From positions 1 through 60,249 of the forward strand of contig JAEUVS010000145.1 of NCBI GenBank assembly GCA_016786745.1: a stretch of 60,249 nt of DNA, written 5' to 3'. This document shows positions 52,197 through 60,249 of the stretch, piece after piece (positions within the stretch are counted from its first letter, which is position 1; each line of letters begins with the position of its first letter). The translations under genes and the position numbers were made by a program. The notes below the pieces were generated by a model. The model did not search any database. It had not been told where the DNA came from and saw only the letters and a list, made by a program, of their open reading frames with translations. Origin of the DNA: Chitinophagaceae bacterium (lineage in GTDB: Bacteria > Bacteroidota > Bacteroidia > Chitinophagales > Chitinophagaceae).

Positions 52197-53215
52197 TGAA
52201 TACTCAACTCGACATCAGCCCGGAAAAGAAGGTACCCATGTACATGCAGATCGTTGACTCCATAACGGACGCGATCCGCAGGGGCAACTATAAAATGGGA
52301 GACCGGATCTATTCGATCAACGAACTAAGCAATGAATATTTTCTCGCACGCGACACAGTGCAGAAAGCTTATAATATTCTGCATGAAAGAGGCGTGATAA
52401 CCTCCGTAAAAGGAAAAGGATATTACGTAAACAACACAAACCTCGACATTGCCTACAAAGTGCTGCTGCTTTTCAGCAAAATCAGCAATTATAAAAAACA
52501 AATTTATAACAGCTTCGTACATACGCTGGGAAACAATGCAGTGGTGGATATCAAAATACACCATTTCAATGCCGCGTTGTTTCGTGAGCATATTCAAACT
52601 AACATCAACAACTACGATTACTTCGTGGTGATGCCGCACTTTTATGATGATCCCGCCGAAGCGCTTAGCATCATCAAAACAATTCCGCAGGACAAACTCA
52701 TCATACTCGATAAAAACATTCCTGCTACCGATCTTCATTCAGCTGCTGTTTACCAGGATTTTCAGAACGACATAGTACACGCTTTAGAACAGGGTCTTGA
52801 TCTTTTGAAAAAGTATGATAAACTTTATCTCGTATTTCCGGGCACGGGCAAGTACTCACCGGAAATAGTACAGGGATTCAGAAAGTTTTGCATGCAAAAC
52901 GATTTCAGGAACGAAGTACTTGAAGAAATTACGCCGGGCACCGAAATAGGCCGCGGTGAAACGTATATTGTTATAGAAGAAAGCGATCTCTGCAACCTGA
53001 TAAAATTATCGAGGGAGAAAAAATTGCAGATCGGAAAAGACCTCGGCATCATTTCTTACAACGACAGTCCGCTTAAAGAAATTCTTCTCGATGGAATAAC
53101 CGTTATCACCACCGATCATATAAAAATGGGAGAAACCGCCGCCCGGTTAATTCTCGATAACAGCAAAGAGAAAATTAAAAACCCGTTTGTGCTGATAAGA
53201 AGAGGATCCGTTTGA
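52196..53215 (+). CDS. GntR-family regulator with periplasmic-binding-protein-like sensor domain
   Basis: A 339-residue transcription factor. The N-terminal winged helix has KKVPMYMQIVDSITDAIRRG, YKMGDRIYSINELSNEYFLA and RDTVQKAYNILHERGVITSV. The C-terminal domain (about 85-335) is LacI/PBP-1-like (LGIISYNDSPLKEILLDGIT, IKMGETAARLILDN) and would bind a small sugar. This architecture is typical of Bacteroidota regulators of sugar use, including L-rhamnose. It faces the rhamnulose-P aldolase fusion gene, whose stop is 2 bp from its own. Start GTG 52196. Confidence 0.9.
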   Translation: MNTQLDISPEKKVPMYMQIVDSITDAIRRGNYKMGDRIYSINELSNEYFLARDTVQKAYNILHERGVITSVKGKGYYVNNTNLDIAYKVLLLFSKISNYKKQIYNSFVHTLGNNAVVDIKIHHFNAALFREHIQTNINNYDYFVVMPHFYDDPAEALSIIKTIPQDKLIILDKNIPATDLHSAAVYQDFQNDIVHALEQGLDLLKKYDKLYLVFPGTGKYSPEIVQGFRKFCMQNDFRNEVLEEITPGTEIGRGETYIVIEESDLCNLIKLSREKKLQIGKDLGIISYNDSPLKEILLDGITVITTDHIKMGETAARLILDNSKEKIKNPFVLIRRGSV

Positions 53216-53216
53216 T

Positions 53217-55340
53217 TTATCTTAAAAACGCCGACGCCACACCGCCATCAACATTCAATACGTTTCCTGTTGATTTATTCAACAAACCCGACACAAATAC
53301 GTAACACGCATTAGCGATGTCTTCAGGAAGAATGCTTTCGTTCAGCAACGTTCGCTTCGCGTAAAAAGCGGGCAGCTCTTCTACCTTGACACCGTATGCC
53401 TTTGCTCTGCCCTCGGCCCATCCGCCGGCCCAGATATTTGAATCGGCAATTACCGCATCCGGATTTACAATGTTTACACGAATGTGATCAGCAGCAAGCT
53501 CCGCGGCTAACAAACGGCTCATATGCGCCTGTGCAGCTTTTGCTGAACCATACCCAGCGTTGTTAGGACCAGCAAACTGTGCATTCTTCGAAACAATGTT
53601 AATGATATCTCCGCCCAACCCCTGTTTCTTCATCACTTTAACCGCTTCGCGCGACACAAGAAACTGTCCTTTTACGAGAATATCATACAACTTGTCCCAA
53701 TCCGCAATAGTGTGGTCGGTCAGTGATTTGGAAATACTGATGCCGGCGTTATTTACAATGATGTCCACTCCGCCGAATAAAAGCGATGCGCCTGAGAACG
53801 CGTTTATTGCACTTTGTTCGCTCGTTACATCAAGCAGCACGCTTTCTACATTATCGTTGCTGAACAATTTTTTAAACTCGCTGGTCGAGCCTTCCAGTCT
53901 TTTTTCATCAATATCGTTAAGGATCACACATGCTCCTTCTTCCGCGAACTTTTTAGCTATTGCCTTGCCAATACCGCCGCCGCTGCCCGTCACCAGGGCA
54001 ATGCGACCTGAAAGCGCCTTTGGTTTCGGCATGCGTTGCAATTTGGCTTCTTCCAGCAACCAGTATTCGATATTAAAAGCTTCCTGCCGTGGCAGTGAAG
54101 TGTACTCCGAGATCGCTTCGGAACCCCGCATTACATTAATAGCATTAATATAAAATTCAGATGCAACACGGGCCGTCTGCTTATCTTTCGAAAAAGTAAA
54201 CATACCGACCGCAGGAAAAATAATTACTACGGGGTTGGCATCTCTTATTGCCGGGCTATTCGGATGTTTACACGCTGCATAATATTCCCCGTACATTTTC
54301 CTGTATTCCTCGAACTGTGGCGTAAGTGCTTTCTTCAGAACTTCTGCATTTTCAACATCATCTTCAGGCTTAAGATTTAATACCAGGGGACTGATCTTCG
54401 TTCTGAGGAAGTGATCGGGACAACTGGTTCCCATCGGGGCAAGCCTCGCAAGATCGTTCGAGTTGATAAATTGCAACACTCTTTCATCGTCGGTAAAATG
54501 ACCCACCATGCGCGTTTTTGAGGAACATAATCCACGTAATACGGGCGCGATAGTCGCGGCTTTCTTTAGTCTTTCCTCTTTTGGAAGCGATTTTAATTTT
54601 TGCCCGCCGAAAACTTTTGTTTTCGAAACGTGATCCTCTATGTATTGTGCGCAGCGTTCAATCACTTCAAGAGTATTGATATAGGATTCGAAAGCTGTGT
54701 CGCCCCATGTGAACAATCCATGGGAGCCAAGCATAATACCACGGATACCCGGATTTTCATCAAGACATTTCTTCATCTGCAAACCAAGTTCAAAACCCGG
54801 ACGTTGCCAGTCTACCCAACCGATGGTTCCACTGAAGAGTTCCTGGGTTATTTTCTTTCCGTCTTTTGCCGCCGCAATAGCGATTGCCGCGTCGGGATGA
54901 AGATGATCGATATGTTTGAAAGGAAGAAAGCCATGCAGTGGTGTATCTATGGAAGGAGCTTTTGAAGACAGGTCGAAAATACAGTGATTAAAAAGCTCGA
55001 CCATTTCATCTTCATGCTCAATACCCCGATAAATATTTTTAAGGTTAAGCAGTCTGTCTACATAGAGCGCGGCGAGACCGGTTTTTTTCAATGTACCAAG
55101 ATCACCGCCGGAACCCTTCACCCACATTACTTCTGTTTGTTCGCCTGTAAGCGGATCCTTCTCCATTACCTTACAGGATGTATTTCCACCGCCATAATTG
55201 GTAAGGCGCAGGTCGGCACCGAGAAGGTTGGAACGATAGATAAGCAATGCCACCTCATCGTCGCCTAAAGAGGCCGCCTTTGCATCATCCCATAAATAGC
55301 TCACATGTTTAAACTGCTCCTTACCTATAACTTCTGGCAT
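53217..55340 (-). CDS. Rhamnulose-1-phosphate aldolase / L-lactaldehyde dehydrogenase fusion
   Basis: A 707-residue two-domain enzyme for L-rhamnose breakdown. The N-terminal class II aldolase domain (about 1-430) has LTNYGGGNTSCKVMEKDPLT, HGFLPFKHIDHLHPDAAIAI with the zinc histidines, and LGSHGLFTWGDTAFES. The C-terminal short-chain dehydrogenase domain (about 445-705) has ALVTGSGGGIGKAIAKKFA, VNNAGISISKS and the YxxxK pair in YGSAKAAQAHM. Known members of this fusion are called RhaEW: the aldolase gives DHAP and L-lactaldehyde, and the second domain oxidises lactaldehyde to lactate. No kinase or isomerase gene is in the window. Confidence 0.93.
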   Translation of the reverse strand: MPEVIGKEQFKHVSYLWDDAKAASLGDDEVALLIYRSNLLGADLRLTNYGGGNTSCKVMEKDPLTGEQTEVMWVKGSGGDLGTLKKTGLAALYVDRLLNLKNIYRGIEHEDEMVELFNHCIFDLSSKAPSIDTPLHGFLPFKHIDHLHPDAAIAIAAAKDGKKITQELFSGTIGWVDWQRPGFELGLQMKKCLDENPGIRGIMLGSHGLFTWGDTAFESYINTLEVIERCAQYIEDHVSKTKVFGGQKLKSLPKEERLKKAATIAPVLRGLCSSKTRMVGHFTDDERVLQFINSNDLARLAPMGTSCPDHFLRTKISPLVLNLKPEDDVENAEVLKKALTPQFEEYRKMYGEYYAACKHPNSPAIRDANPVVIIFPAVGMFTFSKDKQTARVASEFYINAINVMRGSEAISEYTSLPRQEAFNIEYWLLEEAKLQRMPKPKALSGRIALVTGSGGGIGKAIAKKFAEEGACVILNDIDEKRLEGSTSEFKKLFSNDNVESVLLDVTSEQSAINAFSGASLLFGGVDIIVNNAGISISKSLTDHTIADWDKLYDILVKGQFLVSREAVKVMKKQGLGGDIINIVSKNAQFAGPNNAGYGSAKAAQAHMSRLLAAELAADHIRVNIVNPDAVIADSNIWAGGWAEGRAKAYGVKVEELPAFYAKRTLLNESILPEDIANACYVFVSGLLNKSTGNVLNVDGGVASAFLR

Positions 55341-55416
55341 AATTGTTATTTTATAAATGGTCTTAAAAGTAAGATTTCATTTGTTTTTAGCTGTCATGCC
55401 GTGTGATGCCTGCAAC

Positions 55417-55430
55417 TTATCTTCGCCCGG
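55417..55430 (+). promoter_or_regulatory. -7-like element TATCTTCG before the SET gene
   Basis: The same 14-mer as at 52183-52196. CTG 55431 follows 5 bp after it in the frame of the SET protein; ATG 55467 lies 36 bp downstream. Confidence 0.35.
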
Positions 55431-55466
55431 CTGAAAAGCACCACTTTCTTTAAACGAAACGATAGA

Positions 55467-55907
55467 ATGGCTCTGTTAGAAAAGCAACTGAAGGTAAAAC
55501 GCTCCACTCTCCCCGGCGCCGGTAAAGGACTGTTCACGACTAAATTTATACCCGGGGGAACGCGAATCGTTGAATATAAGGGTAAGATTACGAGTTGGAA
55601 AGATGCAAATACCCTTGATGGCGGTAACGGCTACATTTACTATGTAAAACGTTATCATGTAATCGACGCGCTGCCGCGGCCGAAAGCGATCGCAAGGTAC
55701 GCTAACGATGCACAGGGCATGATACGGGTAAAAGGCATCACAAACAACTGCGACTACGTGGAGGATGGGCTAAAGGTGTATATCGAATCGAAAAAAGACA
55801 TCCCCGCCAATTCCGAAATCTTTGTAGGGTACGGGAAAGAGTATTGGGACGTTATCAAGGGATACAAAAAACGGAAAGATCGGGCGAAGAAACGGCGCAA
55901 ATCATAA
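55467..55907 (+). CDS. SET domain protein
   Basis: A 146-residue protein consisting of a single SET domain, the fold of lysine methyltransferases. Seen: KQLKVKRSTLPGAGKGLFTT with the SAM-binding GxG region, IVEYKGKITSW, RYANDAQGMIRVKGITNNCD where the NHS motif normally lies, and the C-terminal EIFVGYGKEYWDVI. The catalytic Tyr is likely in GYGKEYW. The tail is very basic (KKRKDRAKKRRKS) and could bind nucleic acid or ribosome. Bacterial SET proteins are poorly understood; substrate unknown. ATG 55467 chosen; an in-frame CTG 55431 is possible. Confidence 0.88.
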   Translation: MALLEKQLKVKRSTLPGAGKGLFTTKFIPGGTRIVEYKGKITSWKDANTLDGGNGYIYYVKRYHVIDALPRPKAIARYANDAQGMIRVKGITNNCDYVEDGLKVYIESKKDIPANSEIFVGYGKEYWDVIKGYKKRKDRAKKRRKS

Positions 55908-55926
55908 CACACACGGACATACGTAA

Positions 55927-56415
55927 TTAACGTTCAATCTCTTTTAAGAGATCCTGTAAATCCAGGTGCTCCGTTACCATGTTCAACTGTCCCGATGAAT
56001 CACGTGGCCATTTTTCCTTTGGCTTATCCCAGTAAATTTCAACGCCATTTCCATCAGGATCGTCGAGATAAATAGCTTCAGATACGCCATGATCGGCGGC
56101 GCCGGTTAATGGATAGTTGGCGTTTAGAATCTGTTGCAACGCCAACGCCAAATCTTTTCTTGTAGGATACAAAATAGCCGTATGGAACAATCCGCAGGCA
56201 TTTCGCGGGGCCGCTCCTGAGCCCTTGCTGTACCATGTGTTTAAACCGATGTGATGATGATAACCACCTGCAGAAAGAAACACGGCGCTGTCGCCATACC
56301 ATTGCGTTACTTCAAAACCAAGTATATCACGATAAAATGCAAGCGCTTTCTTTAAATCGGAAACCTTCAGGTGCGAATGCCCGATACGTGTGCCGCCAGG
56401 AATTGTGTAGTTCAT
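55927..56415 (-). CDS. VOC family (glyoxalase/extradiol dioxygenase-like) protein
   Basis: A 162-residue vicinal-oxygen-chelate protein of two beta-alpha-beta-beta-beta units. RIGHSHLKVSDLKKALAFYR, HHIGLNTWYSKGS, GLFHTAILYPTRKDL and EAIYLDDPDGNGVEIYWDKP are the expected metal-ligand regions (His and Glu). It resembles CatE-type proteins; the reaction is unknown. Its start lies 2 bp behind the DUF2891 stop, so it is the last gene of a minus-strand group. Confidence 0.88.
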   Translation of the reverse strand: MNYTIPGGTRIGHSHLKVSDLKKALAFYRDILGFEVTQWYGDSAVFLSAGGYHHHIGLNTWYSKGSGAAPRNACGLFHTAILYPTRKDLALALQQILNANYPLTGAADHGVSEAIYLDDPDGNGVEIYWDKPKEKWPRDSSGQLNMVTEHLDLQDLLKEIER

Positions 56416-56417
56416 TA

Positions 56418-57509
56418 TTAGTGCTGGTTTATGGTGATGGCGTACACAGCGAAAGAGGCCAGCCAGTGTTCGCCCATATAATCTCCGCTCGCTACGTGCG
56501 GCAACGCAGCCGACATATGAATGTTCGCCTGCTCCAGTACCTTTTCACGGTTAGTTTTAATATGGTCCGCGATTCCGTACAGGCACCACGCCCTGCTGAA
56601 ATTGAGACCATCGAGATGAACAAGGCGCCCGTCTGTTCTGTCGGCCACTTCGCCCGGTTTAAGTGGAATCTTCGATTCAAATAACCGTGGTAAAAATTTT
56701 TTCAGCCAGGGTTCATATTCCCCTCGAGGCAATATCCGCCACATCAGGTCCGCTTCTTCGAGACACGGACTCAAAAAATCAGTTCCTCCCGGTTCCCATT
56801 CAAGTGGACATCCCTTATCATTTTTATAGAAACGAATAGCCGCGTTTTTGATATGCATTTTCAGAGAATCGTTGGAGGTAGCGCCGGCATAATCCCATGC
56901 AAGACGCAAACCGAATGCAAGATTTGAATGTTCACCGACGCGGATGGGATAAAGCAATTTACCCAGGTATTCAATATATAATTTAGAGAAGAGATCCGAA
57001 AGCGGTTTTAGATTAGCTGACAAGTCTTTCGCGAGAGAATCGTTCCATTCCACCAGTTCCTTTTGCATCTGGAGTATCCATGCCCAGCCGTACGTGCGCT
57101 CGAAACTTTTGTTTTCCTTTTGTTCAAACAATTTCATTTCGCCGCGGATATTCGAAGCCGTGAGTTGCTGTTTTAATATGCTGCGAATAGTATCGGCCTG
57201 CGGCATCGACGGAAACAACCTCAGTAACCTGATCAGCATCCAGTGACCGTGCGCGCTTGAGTGCCAGTCGAAACAGCCGTAGAATACAGGATGATACGTT
57301 CTTGGATTTTTGATGAGAGAAGAATCTTTGAAAACCACTCCTGTTTTATAGGGAAATTGTTGCAGGATACATTTCAGCGGAAGGCTCGCAAGATGCGACG
57401 CGCCTTCTGTTGTTAAAGTGAATTGGTTGTTTGATTTTTTGAAATGTACCTGTGAGAAAATATTTCCTGTGCTGCAAAACAAGAAGAGCAAACAAAAGAA
57501 GATTTTCAT
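56418..57509 (-). CDS. DUF2891 protein, exported
   Basis: A 363-residue protein that starts with a signal peptide (MKIFFCLLFLFCSTGNIFSQ). The rest is alpha-helical, with family blocks FYGCFDWHSSAHGHWMLIRL, RTYGWAWILQMQKELVEW, YPIRVGEHSNLAFGLRLAWD and WEPGGTDFLSPCLEEADLMW. These resemble an alpha/alpha toroid and suggest a glycan-related role, but DUF2891 has no proven function. It is co-directional with the VOC gene and 26 bp behind the orphan gene. Confidence 0.88.
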   Translation of the reverse strand: MKIFFCLLFLFCSTGNIFSQVHFKKSNNQFTLTTEGASHLASLPLKCILQQFPYKTGVVFKDSSLIKNPRTYHPVFYGCFDWHSSAHGHWMLIRLLRLFPSMPQADTIRSILKQQLTASNIRGEMKLFEQKENKSFERTYGWAWILQMQKELVEWNDSLAKDLSANLKPLSDLFSKLYIEYLGKLLYPIRVGEHSNLAFGLRLAWDYAGATSNDSLKMHIKNAAIRFYKNDKGCPLEWEPGGTDFLSPCLEEADLMWRILPRGEYEPWLKKFLPRLFESKIPLKPGEVADRTDGRLVHLDGLNFSRAWCLYGIADHIKTNREKVLEQANIHMSAALPHVASGDYMGEHWLASFAVYAITINQH

Positions 57510-57535
57510 TTATCTAAAGTAATGAAAACAAAAAT

Positions 57536-57868
57536 TTATTCCCTCACATACACTTCTCCCTTATACGGATGTATCGTTGAGTAAAACCGGTAACCCGCCA
57601 CATGCATCAAATAAAAACCCATTATATCGCACCAGCAAATTTCCTCTTTGAACATTTCTATCTGCGGCAACTTTCCACGCTGGCAGCTATTTTCCTTATC
57701 GTAATCGTAATCTCCTTTATTTTCCTGGCACCACTTCTCAAATTTTATAAGCTCCTCCGGATGGGAGAAAATGATCTTGAAATGAGTTTCCTCCCTTACG
57801 TCTTTCAGGTCGTCGTTCAGGTAATGATGATATTTATGGCGATGCCGGATAATTTTGGCCGTATACAT
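57536..57868 (-). CDS. Hypothetical protein, 110 aa
   Basis: I do not recognise this family. It is a soluble, charged protein starting MYTAKIIRHRHKYHHYLNDD, rich in His and aromatic residues, with three cysteines in WCQENKGDYDYDKENSC and EEICWCDIMG. ATG 57868 is 13 bp behind the end of the MBL gene, so the two are coupled; an in-frame ATG at 57889 would overlap. It has no signal peptide or membrane helix. Its position suggests it belongs to the MBL/DUF2891/VOC group. Confidence 0.65.
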   Translation of the reverse strand: MYTAKIIRHRHKYHHYLNDDLKDVREETHFKIIFSHPEELIKFEKWCQENKGDYDYDKENSCQRGKLPQIEMFKEEICWCDIMGFYLMHVAGYRFYSTIHPYKGEVYVRE

Positions 57869-57881
57869 ACTGCTGATTTTT

Positions 57882-58847
57882 CTACCCACGCCATAAGTTT
57901 AGCCGGCTCCTGTTTCTTGCCACTAAAAATCCCACTATGGCAGCGGTCGCTATGCCAGCAGTAGCGAGCAGGAGATTTCGGTTATGTGCTGGTGGCGTGT
58001 ACTGAACGCCTTCATGGTTCACTAACGCCGGCTCGTCAACATACCTTCCGGAAGAAGGTACCGCCATTTCCCTGAAATTATTCGCCAGGTGGTGAAGTTC
58101 TTCCCTCAGTTCCTCGCCCGCCATAGGCTGACCGTGCCCCGTAGCAACAATCTCGGGTTCCAGGGCGGCAAGCGTCTTAACCGAGCGTTCGGCCGAGCCC
58201 CAGTTATAGGTAAAATATTTCGGTGGACCGTGCACCTTACGTTTTTGGGTTAACACGGATAGGGCCGACTCCTGGCAGGTGGTTACGAAGGCATCGCCGG
58301 CGAGTAAAAGCCTGTCGGATTGGCGGAAAAGGCTGATATGGCCGGGTGCATGCCCAGGTGTATGGTAATACCGCCATTCAGGCAGCACGGGAATTGAGCC
58401 ATCCTCGGGTAGTATGACAAGCCTGTCTGCTATATCTGTCGGCTTTTTTGGATACATAAACGATAAAAGCGACATCAGGCCACCCCCAACAGACGGATCG
58501 GGTGGCGGATATGATGAAGAACCCGTCAGGTAAGGTTTTTCGAGGCTGTGTGCGTATACGGGCACGTCCCAATCGTCGGCCAGCTTTCTTAGTGAACCCG
58601 TATGGTCGAAGTGTGCATGTGTGAGAATGATGGCTGAGGGCGTTGAATCGGGCCAGAAAAGGTGGTTGGCCACTTTCTTTATCTTATGCGCTGATGTGCT
58701 TAGTCCTGCATCTAAAAGCACCCATGTCTTATCAGAAGGATTGTGAATTAAATACATATTCACGAACAGGTCTTTGATACGCCACACTCCTGGCGCCACC
58801 GAATACCAGTCTATATACATCTGCCTGCTTATTTTTTCGCGATTCAT
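57882..58847 (-). CDS. MBL-fold metallo-hydrolase with C-terminal membrane anchor
   Basis: A 321-residue zinc hydrolase. Metal site in IILTHAHFDHTGSLRKLADD (HxHxDH), further histidines in YYHTPGHAPGHISLFRQSD, LLLAGDAFVTT and VATGHGQPM. A hydrophobic helix close to the C-terminus (LLLATAGIATAAIVGFLVAR) is followed by RNRSRLNLWRG, which suggests a tail anchor, unusual for this fold. Substrate unknown. ATG 58847 is used; ATG 58820 (MYIDWYSVAPGVWRI) is also possible. First gene of the minus-strand group. Confidence 0.88.
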   Translation of the reverse strand: MNREKISRQMYIDWYSVAPGVWRIKDLFVNMYLIHNPSDKTWVLLDAGLSTSAHKIKKVANHLFWPDSTPSAIILTHAHFDHTGSLRKLADDWDVPVYAHSLEKPYLTGSSSYPPPDPSVGGGLMSLLSFMYPKKPTDIADRLVILPEDGSIPVLPEWRYYHTPGHAPGHISLFRQSDRLLLAGDAFVTTCQESALSVLTQKRKVHGPPKYFTYNWGSAERSVKTLAALEPEIVATGHGQPMAGEELREELHHLANNFREMAVPSSGRYVDEPALVNHEGVQYTPPAHNRNLLLATAGIATAAIVGFLVARNRSRLNLWRG

Positions 58848-58950
58848 AACCGGGAGATTTAGTGATTGTTAAAAGATAAAGGAGAGGTATAAAATCGTGC
58901 CAGATGGTACGTATGTTGATCGTCATATATGCATACATAACACAACCAAC

Positions 58951-59427
58951 ATGAAAGCGATAATCGCATTTCTCATATTGTCCTTTGCCGTAGCAGGTGA
59001 AGGATTCGGGCAGGACAAAAAAGAAAATCCTGTTTCACAGGCCATAGAAGCCAAAAAATACACATTTAGGGTTCGCTCAATAATGCCTGCGAGCGGCGGT
59101 ACGCGACAGGTAACGAGCCAGTGGGATTTTACTGTTAATGGTGATTCAATTATTTCGTACCTGCCTTATTTCGGAAGAGCGTATGTGGCGCCGATCGGAA
59201 GAAGCACCGATCCGTTGAATTTTACTTCTACCGATTATTCGTATAAGGTTACACCGGCAAAGAAGGGCGGATGGAATATTGAGATTAAGCCGAATGACAT
59301 ATCGGATATACGAATGATGAATCTCAATATTTCGAAGGCGGGTTATGGTACGTTGTATGTAACGCACCAGAACAGGCAGAATATTTCTTATACAGGTGTG
59401 GTGGAACCGCTGAAAAAGAAAGCTTAA
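58951..59427 (+). CDS. DUF4251 protein, exported
   Basis: A 158-residue protein with signal peptide MKAIIAFLILSFAVAGEGFG and a DUF4251 domain: KKYTFRVRSIMPASGGTRQV, then SYLPYFGRAYVAPIGRSTDP and SYKVTPAKKGGWNIEI, ending in the GTLYVTHQNRQNISYTGVVE strand. Predicted small beta-barrel or lipocalin-like fold in the periplasm; function unknown. ATG 58951 chosen as it gives the signal peptide. Divergent from the MBL gene. Confidence 0.9.
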   Translation: MKAIIAFLILSFAVAGEGFGQDKKENPVSQAIEAKKYTFRVRSIMPASGGTRQVTSQWDFTVNGDSIISYLPYFGRAYVAPIGRSTDPLNFTSTDYSYKVTPAKKGGWNIEIKPNDISDIRMMNLNISKAGYGTLYVTHQNRQNISYTGVVEPLKKKA

Positions 59428-59431
59428 TTTT

Positions 59432-59463
59432 TCGCCTGAGGCGGGCTGGAATAAGCTTATTTT
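59432..59463. terminator. Possible bidirectional terminator between convergent genes
   Basis: CGCC-TGA-GGCG (59433-59443) and a 12-bp palindrome AATAAGCTTATT (59450-59461) followed by T residues occupy the gap between DUF4251 and the amylase gene. Both are weak alone. Confidence 0.4.
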
Positions 59464-60249
59464 TTTAGCTCAAGTACCCACATTTCGGTAGCGTTGATAT
59501 TGACTTTTTCGTCGGTGCGCAAATTTTCGCCGGTAATTACATTCGTTGCGATAGAGAACCCTTTCACCCTTTCCGCATATTTGGAAAAATCGACAATCCG
59601 GCTTTCGGCCGACGTATTCATCACACACATCACCGTTTGCGTATTGCTGTACCTAAAATACACGTATAAGCCTTCTTCAGGAACGTAATGCATTAAACTG
59701 CCTGTCTTTAAGGCATCTGAGTGCTTTCGAAAACTCGCAAGTTTCTTAACCAACTCCTGCACAGATTTTTCATCATCAGACAAACCTTCTCCCGTAAATG
59801 CATTCTTCTTATCTCCCTCCCATCCGCCGGGAAAATCAAGCCTTACCCATCCATCAGGATTACTGATTCCCTTCATCAGCACTTCAGTGCCGTAATACAT
59901 CTGCGGAATACCCCTTTCCGTTAGCAGCCATTGAATTCCCATCTTTTGTTTCCTGACATCTTCGTTCATCACAGAGAAAAACCTGCTCATGTCGTGATTA
60001 TCCAGAAAGATGATATTGGCCATGGGATCCCTGTACAAAAAATCGTTTGATAACGTTTGGTACAACTGGAGCACCCCGTTATCGGGCTCGCTCAAAGCCG
60101 GTTTAATACCGTGAAACAGTGTTTGAAAATCAATAGTGCCGGGCAGATTACTTTTGAACGAAGTATTCATATTGTTCCTCGTAAAAAAAGCCTGGTTCGA
60201 TACCGCATCCACCCACGATTCGCCAGCCAGCGTGATACGCGGATATTCA
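59457..60249 (-). CDS. Glycoside hydrolase family 13 amylase/cyclomaltodextrinase (5' end cut by window edge)
   Basis: The C-terminal 263 or so residues of an alpha-amylase-type enzyme. The frame runs out of the window (EYPRITLAGESWVDAVSNQA), so the true start lies outside. GH13 region IV is visible as IIFLDNHDMSRFFSVM with the transition-state His-Asp pair, then MGIQWLLTERGIPQMYYGTE and a domain C (VMCVMNTSAESRIVDFSKYA) of the beta-sandwich type. The layout fits cyclomaltodextrinase/neopullulanase-type enzymes of Bacteroidota. The catalytic nucleophile and acid lie outside or at the edge (possibly the Glu in AGESW). Confidence 0.9.
   Translation of the reverse strand, partial: EYPRITLAGESWVDAVSNQAFFTRNNMNTSFKSNLPGTIDFQTLFHGIKPALSEPDNGVLQLYQTLSNDFLYRDPMANIIFLDNHDMSRFFSVMNEDVRKQKMGIQWLLTERGIPQMYYGTEVLMKGISNPDGWVRLDFPGGWEGDKKNAFTGEGLSDDEKSVQELVKKLASFRKHSDALKTGSLMHYVPEEGLYVYFRYSNTQTVMCVMNTSAESRIVDFSKYAERVKGFSIATNVITGENLRTDEKVNINATEMWVLELKK

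Overview
The window looks like a chromosomal segment of a Bacteroidota bacterium, most likely Chitinophagaceae or a close relative. Signs are promoters of the Bacteroidota type (TTTG or ATTG, about 19-21 bp, then TAnnTTTG), a TonB-dependent receptor with a carboxypeptidase-regulatory domain, a TamB-like giant protein, domains common in this phylum (DUF4136, DUF2911, DUF4251, DUF3810, DUF2130, DUF2891), a sensor kinase with an HQLGTPLSSL H-box, and frequent TTG/GTG starts. No phage, insertion sequence, plasmid or CRISPR signal was seen. Most of the segment is densely packed core-type metabolism, with many 3' overlaps between convergent genes.

1-9.3 kb: the end of a family 2 glycosyltransferase gene, a sensor kinase coupled to a glycerate 2-kinase, the NAD(P)HX repair enzyme NnrDE, a DinB-like protein, an ArsR repressor with an AHSA1-type partner behind a promoter flanked by a 9-bp inverted repeat, tRNA-Leu(GAG), an O-acyltransferase whose conserved N-terminus seems to need a CTG start, a single-domain response regulator and a DUF2130 protein. 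9.3-17.4 kb: phosphopantetheinyl transferase, dCTP deaminase, DUF3810 peptidase-like membrane protein, acyl-CoA carboxyltransferase with RNase HI, a DUF6580-like membrane protein, manA interrupted by an in-frame amber codon, YraN, a YkgJ-type cysteine-cluster protein and XerD. 17.4-29.4 kb: two small envelope genes between two related inverted repeats, an operon of PIG-L deacetylase, a 52-aa membrane protein and a sodium:solute symporter, the TamB-like protein, a repeat cluster and ribBA.

29.5-41.6 kb: a TonB receptor, then the most unusual part of the window: a divergent esterase, an ATP-grasp ligase overlapping a GCS2/YbdK carboxylate-amine ligase, a free-methionine-sulfoxide reductase, a class I amidotransferase-like protein and a GH15 glucosidase/trehalase, facing a fused trehalose-6-phosphate synthase/phosphatase. 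The families suggest synthesis and turnover of an unknown amide-linked metabolite or peptide next to trehalose metabolism; this is inference. 41.7-50.7 kb: RlmH, rhomboid protease, TilS, EtfBA, bifunctional nuclease, IspE, a glycosyltransferase, ornithine aminotransferase with a dyad-rich leader, and a VIT/CCC1-like membrane protein. 50.7-60.2 kb: an aldehyde dehydrogenase, a GntR regulator facing the fused rhamnulose-phosphate aldolase/lactaldehyde dehydrogenase (L-rhamnose use), a SET protein, a four-gene minus-strand group (MBL hydrolase, orphan protein, DUF2891, VOC), DUF4251, and a partial GH13 amylase.

Two dispersed repeat families fill the gaps between genes. One is built of 7-bp GCGTGAN units in inverted arms and supplies TGA stops to adjacent genes. 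The other is a palindromic element of the TCATCCCGAGC...GAGGGATC type. No gene-free stretch exceeds about 300 bases.
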